Assembly (NCBI RefSeq): GCF_009258225.1
Contig: NZ_CP043617.1
Location: forward strand, 372,001-436,000
Length of the DNA: 64,000 nt
Direction: 5' to 3'
From: Sulfurimonas lithotrophica
GTDB taxonomy: Bacteria > Campylobacterota > Campylobacteria > Campylobacterales > Sulfurimonadaceae
The translations under genes were made by a program, and so were the position numbers. The notes under the pieces are model-generated. The model searched no databases and had not been told where the DNA came from. It saw only the letters and a list, made by a program, of their open reading frames with translations. Shown here piece by piece: positions 46,876 through 56,263 of the stretch; the first letter of the stretch is position 1, and the number at the start of each line of letters is the position of its first letter.

Positions 46876-47679
46876 TTAGTTTGTAGCACTCTCAAGAGCC
46901 GTTTCAAAACTTTGCATATCTAAAGCATATTTAGTTACAAGATTTTTGGCAGCTTCTATACTCTCCGGAGTTGCAACACCGCTTATAGGTATAGCTACAC
47001 GAACAACTTGTAAGATTCTAGCAGCTTTTTGATCTTCCGGGTCAGCTTTTTCAGGATTTTGACAATTGCCTATAACATTAACAAGGCCATCTTCGAATTT
47101 CCAAAGTTTAAAGATAGTTGAACTAACTTCAGGCGTGTTTGCACCGATAACTTTTTCCTCTGCAGCCTCTACATCCTGAAGCTCTTTTAAAGCATCTCTA
47201 AATTCAACCTCTTTCTCCTCTGTCATTATTTGTTGAGCTATAATAACTTTACCTATCTCTACTAAGAATGCCGCAGGTGAAAGAATCCCCATAAGTTCAT
47301 TTTCTTTTCTCATACACCATGCTGTTACAAGGGCGTGTTGTCTTTTTGAGAGTTCTGAGAACATATCGTTTGTAATACCGTATGTTGAAAGGTCCAAGTT
47401 AAAACTTTTTTTGATAATAGATGCTAAAGCAAAGCCGCGAACAGTCCCCATTCCAAATAATCCGACAGCTTGGCTAATTGCGTTGATTTCACGAGAGAAA
47501 CCGTATAGAGGAGAGTTGGCAGCTTTTAAAATATCAGCCGTTAGTAATGGATCTTTTTCTAGTATTTTAACCATATCGTTAAAGCTAGAATTTGGATCTT
47601 GATAAACCGCTTCAATCTGCATAGCCGATTCCGGCAATGGAGGAAGTTGTTTAATCTTTTTTAAAATCTCTTCAGTCAT
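46876..47679 (-). CDS. HDOD domain protein
   Basis: A 267-residue protein consisting almost entirely of an HDOD domain: KIKQLPPLPESAMQIEAVYQ, DMVKILEKDPLLTADILKAANSPLYGF and VGLFGMGTVRGFALASII. HDOD is a degenerate HD-like fold without the metal-binding residues, used in signalling in motile bacteria. It precedes rnr by 6 bases on the same strand. Confidence 0.88.
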   Translation of the reverse strand: MTEEILKKIKQLPPLPESAMQIEAVYQDPNSSFNDMVKILEKDPLLTADILKAANSPLYGFSREINAISQAVGLFGMGTVRGFALASIIKKSFNLDLSTYGITNDMFSELSKRQHALVTAWCMRKENELMGILSPAAFLVEIGKVIIAQQIMTEEKEVEFRDALKELQDVEAAEEKVIGANTPEVSSTIFKLWKFEDGLVNVIGNCQNPEKADPEDQKAARILQVVRVAIPISGVATPESIEAAKNLVTKYALDMQSFETALESATN

Positions 47680-47792
47680 GTAAACCTCTTTAGTGAGTTA
47701 TATACGTAATTATAGTATATGCAAATAAATTAATACTGAATATTTACAAAAAATTGTTATGATTTTTATCTAAAAAGATTTAAAGGACTTAG

Positions 47793-48125
47793 ATGCAGTT
47801 ACAAAGAGATGCAATGTTAAAACAACTAGGTTATGTACCTAATGAAGCTTTGTTGACTCAGCTTCAAAGAATAGAAGAAAATACAAGCGGGTACAAAAAA
47901 ATACAAAAGCACATTATGGACTTGCATGATCATCTAAAAGTTGACGGTTCATTCGTTGCTTTATCAAACTCTGAAGACTATTTTAAAGTAAAAGTCGAAG
48001 CTTCTTCAGAAGAATTAGCCGAAGAAGCTCACAAAAAAATTCAACATTTCAGCGATAAGTTTAAAGTAAAAGTAAATAAATTAGATAATAAAGAGACTTA
48101 TTATATTTTAGGATTTGAAAAATAA
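47793..48125 (+). CDS. Conserved hypothetical protein upstream of greA
   Basis: A 110-residue soluble protein: a helical N-terminal half (LLTQLQRIEENTSGYKKIQKHIMDLHDHL) and a C-terminal alpha-beta half (YFKVKVEASSEELAEEAHKKIQHFSDKFKVKVNKLDNKETYYILGF). No known family comes to mind. Its TAA stop overlaps the proposed ATA start of greA, so the two are probably translated together. It is divergent from the HDOD gene. Confidence 0.75.
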   Translation: MQLQRDAMLKQLGYVPNEALLTQLQRIEENTSGYKKIQKHIMDLHDHLKVDGSFVALSNSEDYFKVKVEASSEELAEEAHKKIQHFSDKFKVKVNKLDNKETYYILGFEK

Positions 48126-48646
48126 AAGAGCCTATCAGTATAGAGGGTTATGACCTGCTGACAAAAGAGTTTAAGTTTTTGCTAGAGGTACATAAACCCG
48201 CTGTAGCATATGAAAAAAAGATAGCGGCAGATCAAGGTGACAGAAGTGAAAATGCCGAATATCACGCCGCTAAAGAGAAACTTCGTTTTATAGATAAAAG
48301 ACTTTTTTATCTAAATTCTATGATAGAAAAAGCTCAAATAATAGACCCGTCCTTAGCACCCCACGATAAAGTCAGATTTGGTAGCAGTGTAAAGCTTATA
48401 GACCTTTTTAGCGATGCTGAGGAAATTTATACGATTTGCGGTGTATTAGAAGCGGAACCCGAAAACGGACTTATTTCTATCCATTCACCGCTTGCCCGTG
48501 CTATGCTTGGACGCCAAGAAGGCGATGACTTTAAAATCAAACTTCCAAACAGCGTAAAAGAGTACGAAATAGAGGAAATTTTTTATAAAAATATATTTTC
48601 TTTGAAAAAAAATATAAGAGATGAAAAGGACTTCACTTTTCATTAA
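48122..48646 (+). CDS. greA: Transcription elongation factor GreA, probable ATA start
   Basis: GreA rescues backtracked RNA polymerase by stimulating transcript cleavage. The frame opens after TGA at 48116-48118 and encodes KEPISIEGYDLLTKEFKFLLE, then the coiled-coil tip DQGDRSENAEYHAAKEKLRF with the acidic catalytic pair, and the C-terminal domain (ISIHSPLARAMLGRQEGDD). The TTG at 48179 would delete the first conserved helix. ATA at 48122-48124, 8 bases after TTAGGA, gives MKEPISIEGYDLL, which matches the family start (for example MKTPLVTREGY in GreB). The ATA shares bases with the stop of the gene before (ATAA). About 174 residues. Confidence 0.9.
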   Translation: MKEPISIEGYDLLTKEFKFLLEVHKPAVAYEKKIAADQGDRSENAEYHAAKEKLRFIDKRLFYLNSMIEKAQIIDPSLAPHDKVRFGSSVKLIDLFSDAEEIYTICGVLEAEPENGLISIHSPLARAMLGRQEGDDFKIKLPNSVKEYEIEEIFYKNIFSLKKNIRDEKDFTFH

Positions 48647-48745
48647 AATAATTTTTACCACCTTTTAGATATAATTCGAACTTAAAACTGAAAATTTACT
48701 CATAAAATCTCAAAAAATTTATTTTTTGTAGCTTTAGGGGGTTGT

Positions 48746-48793
48746 AGGGACATCTGTCCCTGCCACTAATAACGGGCTTTGCTCGTTATAGTG
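48746..48793. repeat. Two strong hairpins between greA and purL
   Basis: AGGGACA-TC-TGTCCCT (48746-48761) and CACT-a-ATAACGGGC-ttt-GCTCGTTAT-AGTG (48764-48793; about 13 pairs with one bulge and one G-U). They lie about 100 bases after greA and 40 before purL. Neither has a T-run, and the second could form on either strand. The region 48647-48832 holds no gene. Confidence 0.6.
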
Positions 48794-48832
48794 TATAAAA
48801 TCAGTAAAAAACTCAAAATTTAGGATCCAAAA

Positions 48833-51049
48833 GTGAGCCAACAATTACCAGATATAGATACACAGTTAGCTAACCATAAATTAAGCCAAGACGATTATAA
48901 ACATATAAAAGAGATTTTAGGTCGTGAACCGAATCTTGTTGAACTTGGTATTTTTTCAGCTATGTGGAGTGAACACTGCTCATATAAAAGTTCAAAAGTA
49001 CACTTAAAAGGTTTTCCTACTGAAGCACCGTGGGTTATTCAAGGTCCGGGTGAAAATGCGGGTGTAATCGATATCGGTGACGGTTATGCAGCCGTATTTA
49101 AAATGGAGTCACATAACCACCCTAGTTTTATTGAACCTTATCAGGGTGCAGCTACAGGTGTCGGCGGAATTATGCGTGATGTTTTTACGATGGGTGCAAG
49201 ACCTGTTGCATCGTTAAATGCACTTAGATTCGGTAATGTTTTAAACGATGATAAAACTTCTGCTCATCAACGTTATTTGGTACGTGGTGTAACTGAAGGC
49301 ATCGGTGGTTACGGTAACTGTATGGGTGTGCCTACTATCGGTGGTGAAGTAAGTTTTGATGAGTGTTATAACGGCAATATTTTGGTAAATGCATTTAACC
49401 TAGGAATCGCAAAAAGCGATGAGATTTTTTACGGTCGTGCCGATGGTATCGGAAATTCTGTAATGTACGTCGGTGCTAAAACGGGACGTGACGGTCTTGG
49501 CGGTGCGGTAATGAGTTCTGATAGCTTTACCGAGGAGTCAAAATCACTTCGTCCTACCGTTCAGGTAGGTGATCCGTTTACTGAAAAACTTTTACTTGAA
49601 GCTTGTTTAGAACTTTTTAAAACTGACTATGTTGTAGGTATCCAAGATATGGGTGCTGCGGGTCTTACATCTTCATCTTTTGAGATGGCAGGTCGTTCCG
49701 GAAGCGGTATGATTATGCACTTAGACAAAGTTCCAGCCCGTGAAGAGGGTATGGTTCCGTATGATTTTATGCTTAGCGAATCGCAAGAGCGTATGCTTGT
49801 ATGTGTTAAAAAAGGAAGTGAGCAAAAAGTTATAGACATCTTTGAAAAATGGGATCTTGATGCTGCTACTATAGGTGAGGTTACGGATACAGGAAATATG
49901 GAACTATTTTGGCACGGTGAAAAAGTTGCAGATGTCCCTGTTGACCCTGTATCCGAAGAAGCTCCCGAACTTAACCGTCCTATGAGCAAACCGGCTTATC
50001 TTGATGAGATAAAAGACGTTACTATAGATGATTTTGATAAAGTATCTAATCAAGATGCATTTGAAAAACTTACCAAGTCTATGGAAGTTGTAGATAAATC
50101 TTGGATATATGAGCAATACGACTCAATGGTACAAACAAATACCGTAAAAAAAGGCGGTATGCTTGATGCATCTGTTATTCGTGTAAAAGAGAACGGTAAA
50201 GCTCTTGCTATGAGTTCTGACTGTAATGTTCGTTACTGTTTCATAGACCCAAAAGGGGGCGGAGCTGCTGCTACAATCGAAGCAGGGCGTAATGTTGCAA
50301 TGAGTGGTGCAAGACCACTTGCTATTACAGATTGTCTTAACTTCGGTAACCCTGAAAATCCGGAAGTTATGTGGCAATTTGGTCAGGCATGTGAGGGTAT
50401 TAAAGAAGCATGTGCCGAACTTAACACTCCTGTTATCGGCGGAAATGTTTCACTTTATAATGAAACAAACGGTGTATCTGTATTCCCGACACCTTCTATT
50501 GCAACTGTAGGTGTAAATGATGATGAAAATAATGTACTTATGTCAAGCTTTCAAGATGAAGGAAACGCTTTATATTTAGTCGGAAAAAGCAAATCTGAAT
50601 TTGGCGGAAGTCTTTATATGAAAGAGATTTGCGGAACTGTAGCAGGCACGCTTCCTGAAATTGATTATGAAAAAGAGCTTGCCCTTTGGGAACTTGTAAT
50701 TGATGCAAATAAAAAGCATCTACTAGAATGTGCTAAAGATGCATCCAGCGGTGGTGTAGCAATAGCACTGGCAAAAATGTGTGCAACTTCAGGTATGGGT
50801 TGTGATGTAGAGATGAGTGTAGAAGATGAACGTGATATATTTGCAGAGTCTATGAGCCGTGCCATTATAGAAGTTAAACCTGAAAACTGTGAAGCTTTTG
50901 AGGCTATGTTAGATGAAGCAATGGCTTGTGAAAAAATAGGAACAGTTGGTGGAAATACAGTTCGTATTAACGATGTATCTATGAGTATAGATGAGCTAAA
51001 AGATAACTACTTTAATACATTTAAAAGAGTGATTGAGAGAGACCTATAG
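48833..51049 (+). CDS. purL: Phosphoribosylformylglycinamidine synthase subunit PurL
   Basis: The ATP-dependent amidation step 4 of purine synthesis, working with PurQ and PurS. The 738-residue small-type PurL has [70 protein letters not shown] and the second-half GGNVSLYNE and [15 protein letters not shown]. Complete. GTG start at 48833 with AGGA (48822-48825 region) upstream. Not clustered with purQ or purS here. Confidence 0.97.
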   Translation: MSQQLPDIDTQLANHKLSQDDYKHIKEILGREPNLVELGIFSAMWSEHCSYKSSKVHLKGFPTEAPWVIQGPGENAGVIDIGDGYAAVFKMESHNHPSFIEPYQGAATGVGGIMRDVFTMGARPVASLNALRFGNVLNDDKTSAHQRYLVRGVTEGIGGYGNCMGVPTIGGEVSFDECYNGNILVNAFNLGIAKSDEIFYGRADGIGNSVMYVGAKTGRDGLGGAVMSSDSFTEESKSLRPTVQVGDPFTEKLLLEACLELFKTDYVVGIQDMGAAGLTSSSFEMAGRSGSGMIMHLDKVPAREEGMVPYDFMLSESQERMLVCVKKGSEQKVIDIFEKWDLDAATIGEVTDTGNMELFWHGEKVADVPVDPVSEEAPELNRPMSKPAYLDEIKDVTIDDFDKVSNQDAFEKLTKSMEVVDKSWIYEQYDSMVQTNTVKKGGMLDASVIRVKENGKALAMSSDCNVRYCFIDPKGGGAAATIEAGRNVAMSGARPLAITDCLNFGNPENPEVMWQFGQACEGIKEACAELNTPVIGGNVSLYNETNGVSVFPTPSIATVGVNDDENNVLMSSFQDEGNALYLVGKSKSEFGGSLYMKEICGTVAGTLPEIDYEKELALWELVIDANKKHLLECAKDASSGGVAIALAKMCATSGMGCDVEMSVEDERDIFAESMSRAIIEVKPENCEAFEAMLDEAMACEKIGTVGGNTVRINDVSMSIDELKDNYFNTFKRVIERDL

Positions 51050-51060
51050 TCTTCTCAATC
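51031..51060. terminator. Bidirectional hairpin between purL and the convergent membrane gene
   Basis: GATTGAGA (51031-51038) pairs with TCTCAATC (51053-51060), and an inner GAC/GTC extends it. It spans the last purL codons, its stop, and the stop of the opposing gene at 51055, so one stem serves both 3' ends. Confidence 0.6.
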
Positions 51061-51408
51061 CATCTTTTTTAAATACTTAAGCATAATTGCTATAAAAACT
51101 CCTGCAAAAATTGCCCCGTAAATATTAAAAACACCACTAGCATAGTACTGAGTGTATAGTGAAATCGGTATATAAGTTATATACAGATAAACAGCAAATT
51201 TTTTCATAAGCAGTAAACCTATAGCCGTTGCCAAAGAGAGCAATGTTATAACAATTGAAAAATAGTAATACCAAATTATTACATTTGAACTCTCGGTAGC
51301 CTCAGTGAGACTTCTTAAACTCATAAAAAATCCAAGAAGCATAAATATAGAAATTATACTAATAGGTATAGGTCTTTGGTGGTTTAATGTTTTATCTAAT
51401 AAATTCAT
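51055..51408 (-). CDS. Small integral membrane protein of unknown function
   Basis: A 117-residue protein with four hydrophobic segments (about 18-34, 45-70, 72-92, 95-113) and a basic end KYLKKMD. The look is of a small DoxX/DUF-type four-helix protein, but I cannot place it. It converges on purL and is monocistronic. Confidence 0.65.
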   Translation of the reverse strand: MNLLDKTLNHQRPIPISIISIFMLLGFFMSLRSLTEATESSNVIIWYYYFSIVITLLSLATAIGLLLMKKFAVYLYITYIPISLYTQYYASGVFNIYGAIFAGVFIAIMLKYLKKMD

Positions 51409-51530
51409 AATGTAATTATATTAACATAGTCATATGTTTGTCAAAAAAATTGCTAAAAAAGTAATCTTAGCCTCTAAATAAAGCACTTTTAAGCATGTAT
51501 TTAATAATAATTTTGTAGTATAACGAACAT

Positions 51531-51800
51531 ATGAAAAAAAGAATTATTTTAAACCACTTAATATTATTTATATTATCAATTAATTTATACGCAAATGAAT
51601 CGACCTCATACTTAGCAAAAAGTTTAAACCTATATGCAGGTACAAAAGCTTCTATCCAATGGGAGAGGATTTTTTCCAGCGAGAGAAGACTCAAGAGGTA
51701 TAAGCTGGATAAACTTAGTGTCAATGAATTGGGTAAACTGAAAAAATATCTTATAAAGCATGCTGCCGATTCAAAGCAGCCTGTTGTTCCCGGACTGTAA
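51531..51800 (+). CDS. Small exported protein, first gene of barrel/GGDEF-EAL operon
   Basis: An 89-residue protein with a signal peptide (MKKRIILNHLILFILSINLYA). The mature part is basic, with WERIFSSERRLKRYKLDKLSVNELGKLKKYLIKHAADSKQPVVPGL, a helical region and a proline-rich end. The family is not recognised. It ends 1 base before the outer-membrane gene and is probably translated with it. Confidence 0.7.
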   Translation: MKKRIILNHLILFILSINLYANESTSYLAKSLNLYAGTKASIQWERIFSSERRLKRYKLDKLSVNELGKLKKYLIKHAADSKQPVVPGL

Positions 51801-51801
51801 A

Positions 51802-53253
51802 ATGATAAAAAAAATATTTGCGAGTATGCTTTTTGTTACTTTTTCATATGCACAAAATAATGTAAATGAAAAGATTGAACAACTAGAACTTCAAATCAAA
51901 GAGTTAAAAAAACAAACAGCTGCAAATACTGCTGATTTAAATGAATACATTCCTGTTATTGAAGCCAGCGAAACGCAAAGTTTATTGGATAAATTAGACT
52001 TTTTACCCGAACTTGAAATTCGTATGGATAAGATGGATTATAAACTTGGAAAGATTGAGGGTGAAAATACTACAGCTGATTATCCAGATGGATTAAATCA
52101 ACAAAGAAGAGATGAGTTTAAAAAAGATTTTGACCCGGCGGTAGCTGTAAAATTTAAGTTGAATTTATTTGGAGATATAAACAAATATACAAAGTTTAAC
52201 GGTAGGTTTGTATTTACGATGTCCACGCAGTCTCATCAAAGACTTTGTATTCTTTCGCGTGATATTAAGTCTGTTTCATCTTCAAGCGGATTTGATTTAG
52301 ATCGCGCATATATAGATTTTACTCCGAATATCGGCTCAGACTATGCATTTACTTTTAGTTTCGGTGTACTTCCTACAACGGGCGGTACTCCAATGAATTT
52401 TGCACTCAACACTGAGAGAAAATCTATGTTCCCTGCACTCGTTTTTGATATGGATACATACGGTCTAATAGGTACTCAAAAGTTGGGAAGCAATAATTTT
52501 TTTAGAGTTATAGCCGCTAAAGCATACACCTTAAATCCTAGTATTTACCCTTATCAGTGTAATCGTGAAAATATAGATAATGCAAATATACTCGGTGCAT
52601 ATTACGATACTAAATTTAAGCTGTTTAGCGGAGAGAGTCTGCTTTCTTTTGGTGTAAATTATTTAGGTGATTTTAAAGCCCATCCATATCTTGGTCCCGA
52701 TGTAAATGCCGATGATGCAAATATATTGGGGGATATATTTACATACGGGCTTGGTTTGGATGTTAGAGACTTGTTAAATGACAAGTTGACATTTTTTATT
52801 CATACGGCTATTTCTAATCCGGATGCTAACGGAAAAATTGATGATTATCAAATTGTTAATGTTGCAAACGGCACTACAATAAGAGGAACTATCGGGTTTT
52901 CAGAAGCTGATTATGCAAAAGGTACTATGTTAAAAAAAGACGGTTATTCTTTTTATGTCGGTATGAAATATAATATAAATGATAATTTTAATTTCGGTGC
53001 AGAGTATAATCAAGGGAGTAAATATTGGTTTTCTGCTACCCAAGGTGCTGAAGATATGTACAATAAACTGGCAACAAGGGGAAATGTTAGCGAGGTATAT
53101 GGTATTTATAAATTTCATAAAGATATATTCGCAAAACTAGGGTTTATGTACACAAATGAAGACTATACGGGTAGCGGATGGCACTTTGGTAAACCTACTA
53201 AAAAAGATGCAACGCAAAAAGTATCTTATCTATCTATAAAAGCCGAGTTTTAG
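51802..53253 (+). CDS. Outer-membrane barrel with N-terminal coiled coil (DUF3373-like)
   Basis: I start at ATG 51802 (MIKKIFASMLFVTFSYA, signal peptide) rather than at the upstream 51760 frame opening, which lies inside the previous gene. A coiled coil (NEKIEQLELQIKELKKQ) follows, as in several porins of this phylum, then strands typical of DUF3373 outer-membrane proteins, ending YLSIKAEF. About 483 residues. The end shares one base with the GGDEF-EAL start (TAGTG). Channel or sensor function is open. Confidence 0.82.
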   Translation: MIKKIFASMLFVTFSYAQNNVNEKIEQLELQIKELKKQTAANTADLNEYIPVIEASETQSLLDKLDFLPELEIRMDKMDYKLGKIEGENTTADYPDGLNQQRRDEFKKDFDPAVAVKFKLNLFGDINKYTKFNGRFVFTMSTQSHQRLCILSRDIKSVSSSSGFDLDRAYIDFTPNIGSDYAFTFSFGVLPTTGGTPMNFALNTERKSMFPALVFDMDTYGLIGTQKLGSNNFFRVIAAKAYTLNPSIYPYQCNRENIDNANILGAYYDTKFKLFSGESLLSFGVNYLGDFKAHPYLGPDVNADDANILGDIFTYGLGLDVRDLLNDKLTFFIHTAISNPDANGKIDDYQIVNVANGTTIRGTIGFSEADYAKGTMLKKDGYSFYVGMKYNINDNFNFGAEYNQGSKYWFSATQGAEDMYNKLATRGNVSEVYGIYKFHKDIFAKLGFMYTNEDYTGSGWHFGKPTKKDATQKVSYLSIKAEF

Positions 53254-55229
53254 TGTTAGAGTTAAAAAGTAAAATATATCTACTGTTGATAAGCAGTTTT
53301 ATACTTCTGTTTGTATCACTTGCTTATTCTGTAAAAAACATCAGTTCAAACACGAAAATAATCTCCGAAATTGAAAATAAATATTTAAACCTATCAAAAA
53401 ATATTCAAAAATTAAATCTCAATATAGAAGAGAAACAATCAAATGTACTCCAAAGTATATTGTTAGGTAAAAAACCTCAAAAAAATCATACACATTTAGA
53501 AGCTATTGTAGATGACATATATGAGATGATAAAATTTGATTTAAGATTGAAAAATCTTTTACAGGATAAATTGCTTGTACTAAAAAAACGTCTTGTTTCA
53601 TATAAAAGTGTAGAAGTAAGCGTAATAGAATCTTTAAACAGCAAATACAAAGAAGATTTAGAAGATGCCATTATAGGTTACAATGAAGTAACTAAAGGTT
53701 TTACAGAAGATGTAAGTGAAGTTGAACAAACTATACGCTCAATAATTAAAAATACGATAGTTGAATTAAGAGAATCAAACTCTTTGAGTCAAATGATGGT
53801 AATTACTTCATTTTTAATTACCCTTATAATAGTTATATTTTCCGTTTTAAAATTAAACTCTTTGCAAAATAATCTATCAAAAGAGTTAAAAAGATCTTCC
53901 GAAGCGGAGGAAAAACAGAAAAACTTGCAAGAACAACTGCTAAAGTATAATGAAAATTTAGAAAATGAGATAACAAAAAAAACAAACGAGTTGTATCAAA
54001 AAGTTTACACCCATTTTTTAAGCGGACTTCCAAACAGAAATAAACTGTTAGAAGATTTTCAAATATATGATTTTTCCATGGTAGCTCTTTTAGATATAGA
54101 TAAGTTTCAAAAGTTTAATGATGTTTACGGCGAAGAGATGGGTAATCTTGCATTACAGGAGACTGCAAAGTTTATAGAAGATTTTATAGATATCGAAGGG
54201 GCAAATATATACCACGTAAGCGGTGATGAGTTTGTAGTAGCAGTCCAAGAAAATACAAATATAGATAAAGACAGATTTTTACACAGTATAAACCATTTTA
54301 TAAATATATATAAAAAGAATATTTTTGATATAGGTGAACATAGACACTCTTTTGTTATGAGTGCAGGTATATCGTTTTACGGTGCTAAAAAGATGTTGGC
54401 ATTTGCTGATATGGCACTAAAAGATGCAAAAAACAGAAATCAGCATGTATCGGTTTTTAGTGAATCCAAAGAGATAGAAAAAAGACATAAAGATGATATA
54501 GAGTGTAAAAACCTACTTTTAGAAGCGTTTAAAAATGACGGTATTATCTCATATTTTCAGCCGATATCACCTATACAAGATCCTTCATTAGAAACAAAAT
54601 ACGAATCTCTGGTAAGAATTAAAAAAGGGGAAGATATCATTACTCCTCATACTTTTATAGATGTTGCAAAACAAAATAAAGTGTATTATAAACTTACCAG
54701 AAAAGTTTTTCAAAATACGTTAGCTACTATAAAAAAATATAAAATACCTTGTTCTCTAAATATATCGGTGGTAGATATAGAAAATGAAAGAACGGTAGAA
54801 AATATCTATGAGATGATTGATAATTTTAACTATAACAATCTTTTAACCATAGAGATATTAGAAACAGAAGAGTTTAAGGATTATGACGTAGTATATAAGT
54901 TTTGCCGAAAAATACGTTCATACGGCATAAAAATAGCACTTGATGATTTTGGAAGCGGTTATTCAAACTTTACCCATATACTTAACTTACCTATTGATTT
55001 CATAAAAATAGATTCGTCTCTCATATCTAACATCGACAGGGACAAACAGTCTCAGATTATGGTTGAGACTATTGTCGGTTTGGCTCAGAAGATAAACGTT
55101 AAAACTATTGCAGAGTATGTATCTTCCAAAGAGATATTGGATACTGTAAAAAAACTAAAGGTAGATTATGCCCAAGGTTTTTATGTCGGAAAGCCTGAAG
55201 ATATATCTAAGTACTGTTTTAATTTATAA
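53253..55229 (+). CDS. Membrane GGDEF(degenerate)-EAL protein
   Basis: A 658-residue protein starting at GTG 53253. Helix 1 is at about 6-27, a helical periplasmic domain of about 145 residues follows (4-helix-bundle-like), then helix 2 at about 177-197, a coiled coil, GGDEF with SGDEF (signature YHVSGDEF; first glycine changed) and EAL: ESLVR, LNISVVD, IEILETEE, LDDFGSGYSNF, IKIDSSLI, AEYVSSKE, AQGFY. Phosphodiesterase activity is likely; cyclase activity doubtful. The operon context with an outer-membrane barrel parallels the locus at 18942-23158. Confidence 0.88.
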   Translation: MLELKSKIYLLLISSFILLFVSLAYSVKNISSNTKIISEIENKYLNLSKNIQKLNLNIEEKQSNVLQSILLGKKPQKNHTHLEAIVDDIYEMIKFDLRLKNLLQDKLLVLKKRLVSYKSVEVSVIESLNSKYKEDLEDAIIGYNEVTKGFTEDVSEVEQTIRSIIKNTIVELRESNSLSQMMVITSFLITLIIVIFSVLKLNSLQNNLSKELKRSSEAEEKQKNLQEQLLKYNENLENEITKKTNELYQKVYTHFLSGLPNRNKLLEDFQIYDFSMVALLDIDKFQKFNDVYGEEMGNLALQETAKFIEDFIDIEGANIYHVSGDEFVVAVQENTNIDKDRFLHSINHFINIYKKNIFDIGEHRHSFVMSAGISFYGAKKMLAFADMALKDAKNRNQHVSVFSESKEIEKRHKDDIECKNLLLEAFKNDGIISYFQPISPIQDPSLETKYESLVRIKKGEDIITPHTFIDVAKQNKVYYKLTRKVFQNTLATIKKYKIPCSLNISVVDIENERTVENIYEMIDNFNYNNLLTIEILETEEFKDYDVVYKFCRKIRSYGIKIALDDFGSGYSNFTHILNLPIDFIKIDSSLISNIDRDKQSQIMVETIVGLAQKINVKTIAEYVSSKEILDTVKKLKVDYAQGFYVGKPEDISKYCFNL

Positions 55230-56171
55230 GCTTTTTATAAGCTCAGTATCTAATCTATATGGCTTTGTAACTTCATCTATATTTTTATAAACAAAACCTT
55301 TTTTCGTATAACATACTACACTCTCGTTTTGATTTTTTAGTAGTGCATCTACTGCATAATTTACAAACTTATATGCCATTAGTCTATCGTAGATGCTGGG
55401 ATTCCCACCACGTTGCATATGACCGAGTACATTTACCCTTGCTTCCATACCTATTGTTTCTTCAAACCATTTAGCTATCTCTGAGGAGTCTTGTTTTATA
55501 CCCTCTGCGACTATAGCTATAAAGTAAGTTCTTCCATCTTCAATCTCTTTTTTAAACTTTTTTTCGTAGTCTGCCAAGTTATACTCAACCTCAGGTATCA
55601 AACACATCTCCGCACCGCTTGTAAGTGCCGTGATTAAAGCCAGATATCCGCAGTCTCTTCCCATGGTCTCAATTACAAATGCCCGCTTAAAGCTTGATGC
55701 CGTATCGCGAATAGAATCGATAGCTACTTTTATAATATTTAGTGCAGTATCTACTCCAAGACAATACTCCGTGCCGTTTATATCGTTATCTATAGTAGAT
55801 GGAATACCGCAAAACTTGATGCCGAAGTCTTTATAAAATTGATGAAGTCCGCGAAATGAACCATCACCTCCTAAAACTACAAGTGAATCTATACCTAAGT
55901 TATCCAGATTTTCTTTTGCGACTTTGCGATACTCATATTCTAAAAATCTTTTACTTCTTGAACTACCTATTTTTGTTCCGCCGCGAGTGATAATGCCCGC
56001 TACGTCTTTATATGTAGCTTCTTCTATATGGTTATCAATCAGACCTTCATAACCGTTATATATAAAATATGGTGTGATATTTTTACTTTTTGTATATTCA
56101 ACAAAATGTTTTAAAGCGGGGTTCATACCCGATACATCTCCACCTGAACACATAATCGCAATATTTTTCAT
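55224..56171 (-). CDS. pfkA: 6-phosphofructokinase (ATP type)
   Basis: PfkA phosphorylates fructose 6-phosphate, the committed step of glycolysis. I choose the ATG at 56171 (MKNIAIMCSGGDVSGMN), which fits the family N-terminus, over 56189. GGDGSFRG marks the ATP-dependent branch, and MGRDCGY, AEGIKQD and GHMQRGGNPS are present. The catalytic segment reads PSTIDND where most ATP-PFKs have PGTIDND. Length about 315. It overlaps the end of the GGDEF-EAL gene by 6 bases on the opposite strand. Presence of PFK suggests a working glycolysis, or glycogen use, in an otherwise autotrophic-looking lineage. Confidence 0.92.
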   Translation of the reverse strand: MKNIAIMCSGGDVSGMNPALKHFVEYTKSKNITPYFIYNGYEGLIDNHIEEATYKDVAGIITRGGTKIGSSRSKRFLEYEYRKVAKENLDNLGIDSLVVLGGDGSFRGLHQFYKDFGIKFCGIPSTIDNDINGTEYCLGVDTALNIIKVAIDSIRDTASSFKRAFVIETMGRDCGYLALITALTSGAEMCLIPEVEYNLADYEKKFKKEIEDGRTYFIAIVAEGIKQDSSEIAKWFEETIGMEARVNVLGHMQRGGNPSIYDRLMAYKFVNYAVDALLKNQNESVVCYTKKGFVYKNIDEVTKPYRLDTELIKSL

Positions 56172-56263
56172 TTTTATATCCATAATCACTAATTAGCTTA
56201 GTTTACCATTTTATAAACTAGGTTTAGATAAAATTTCACAATTTATTTCCCACAAGGTCACAG

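Noticed and set aside
48179-48646. Short greA starting at TTG 48179
   Set aside because: It removes the conserved GYDLLTKEF helix and has no Shine-Dalgarno; the frame extends to an ATA with one.
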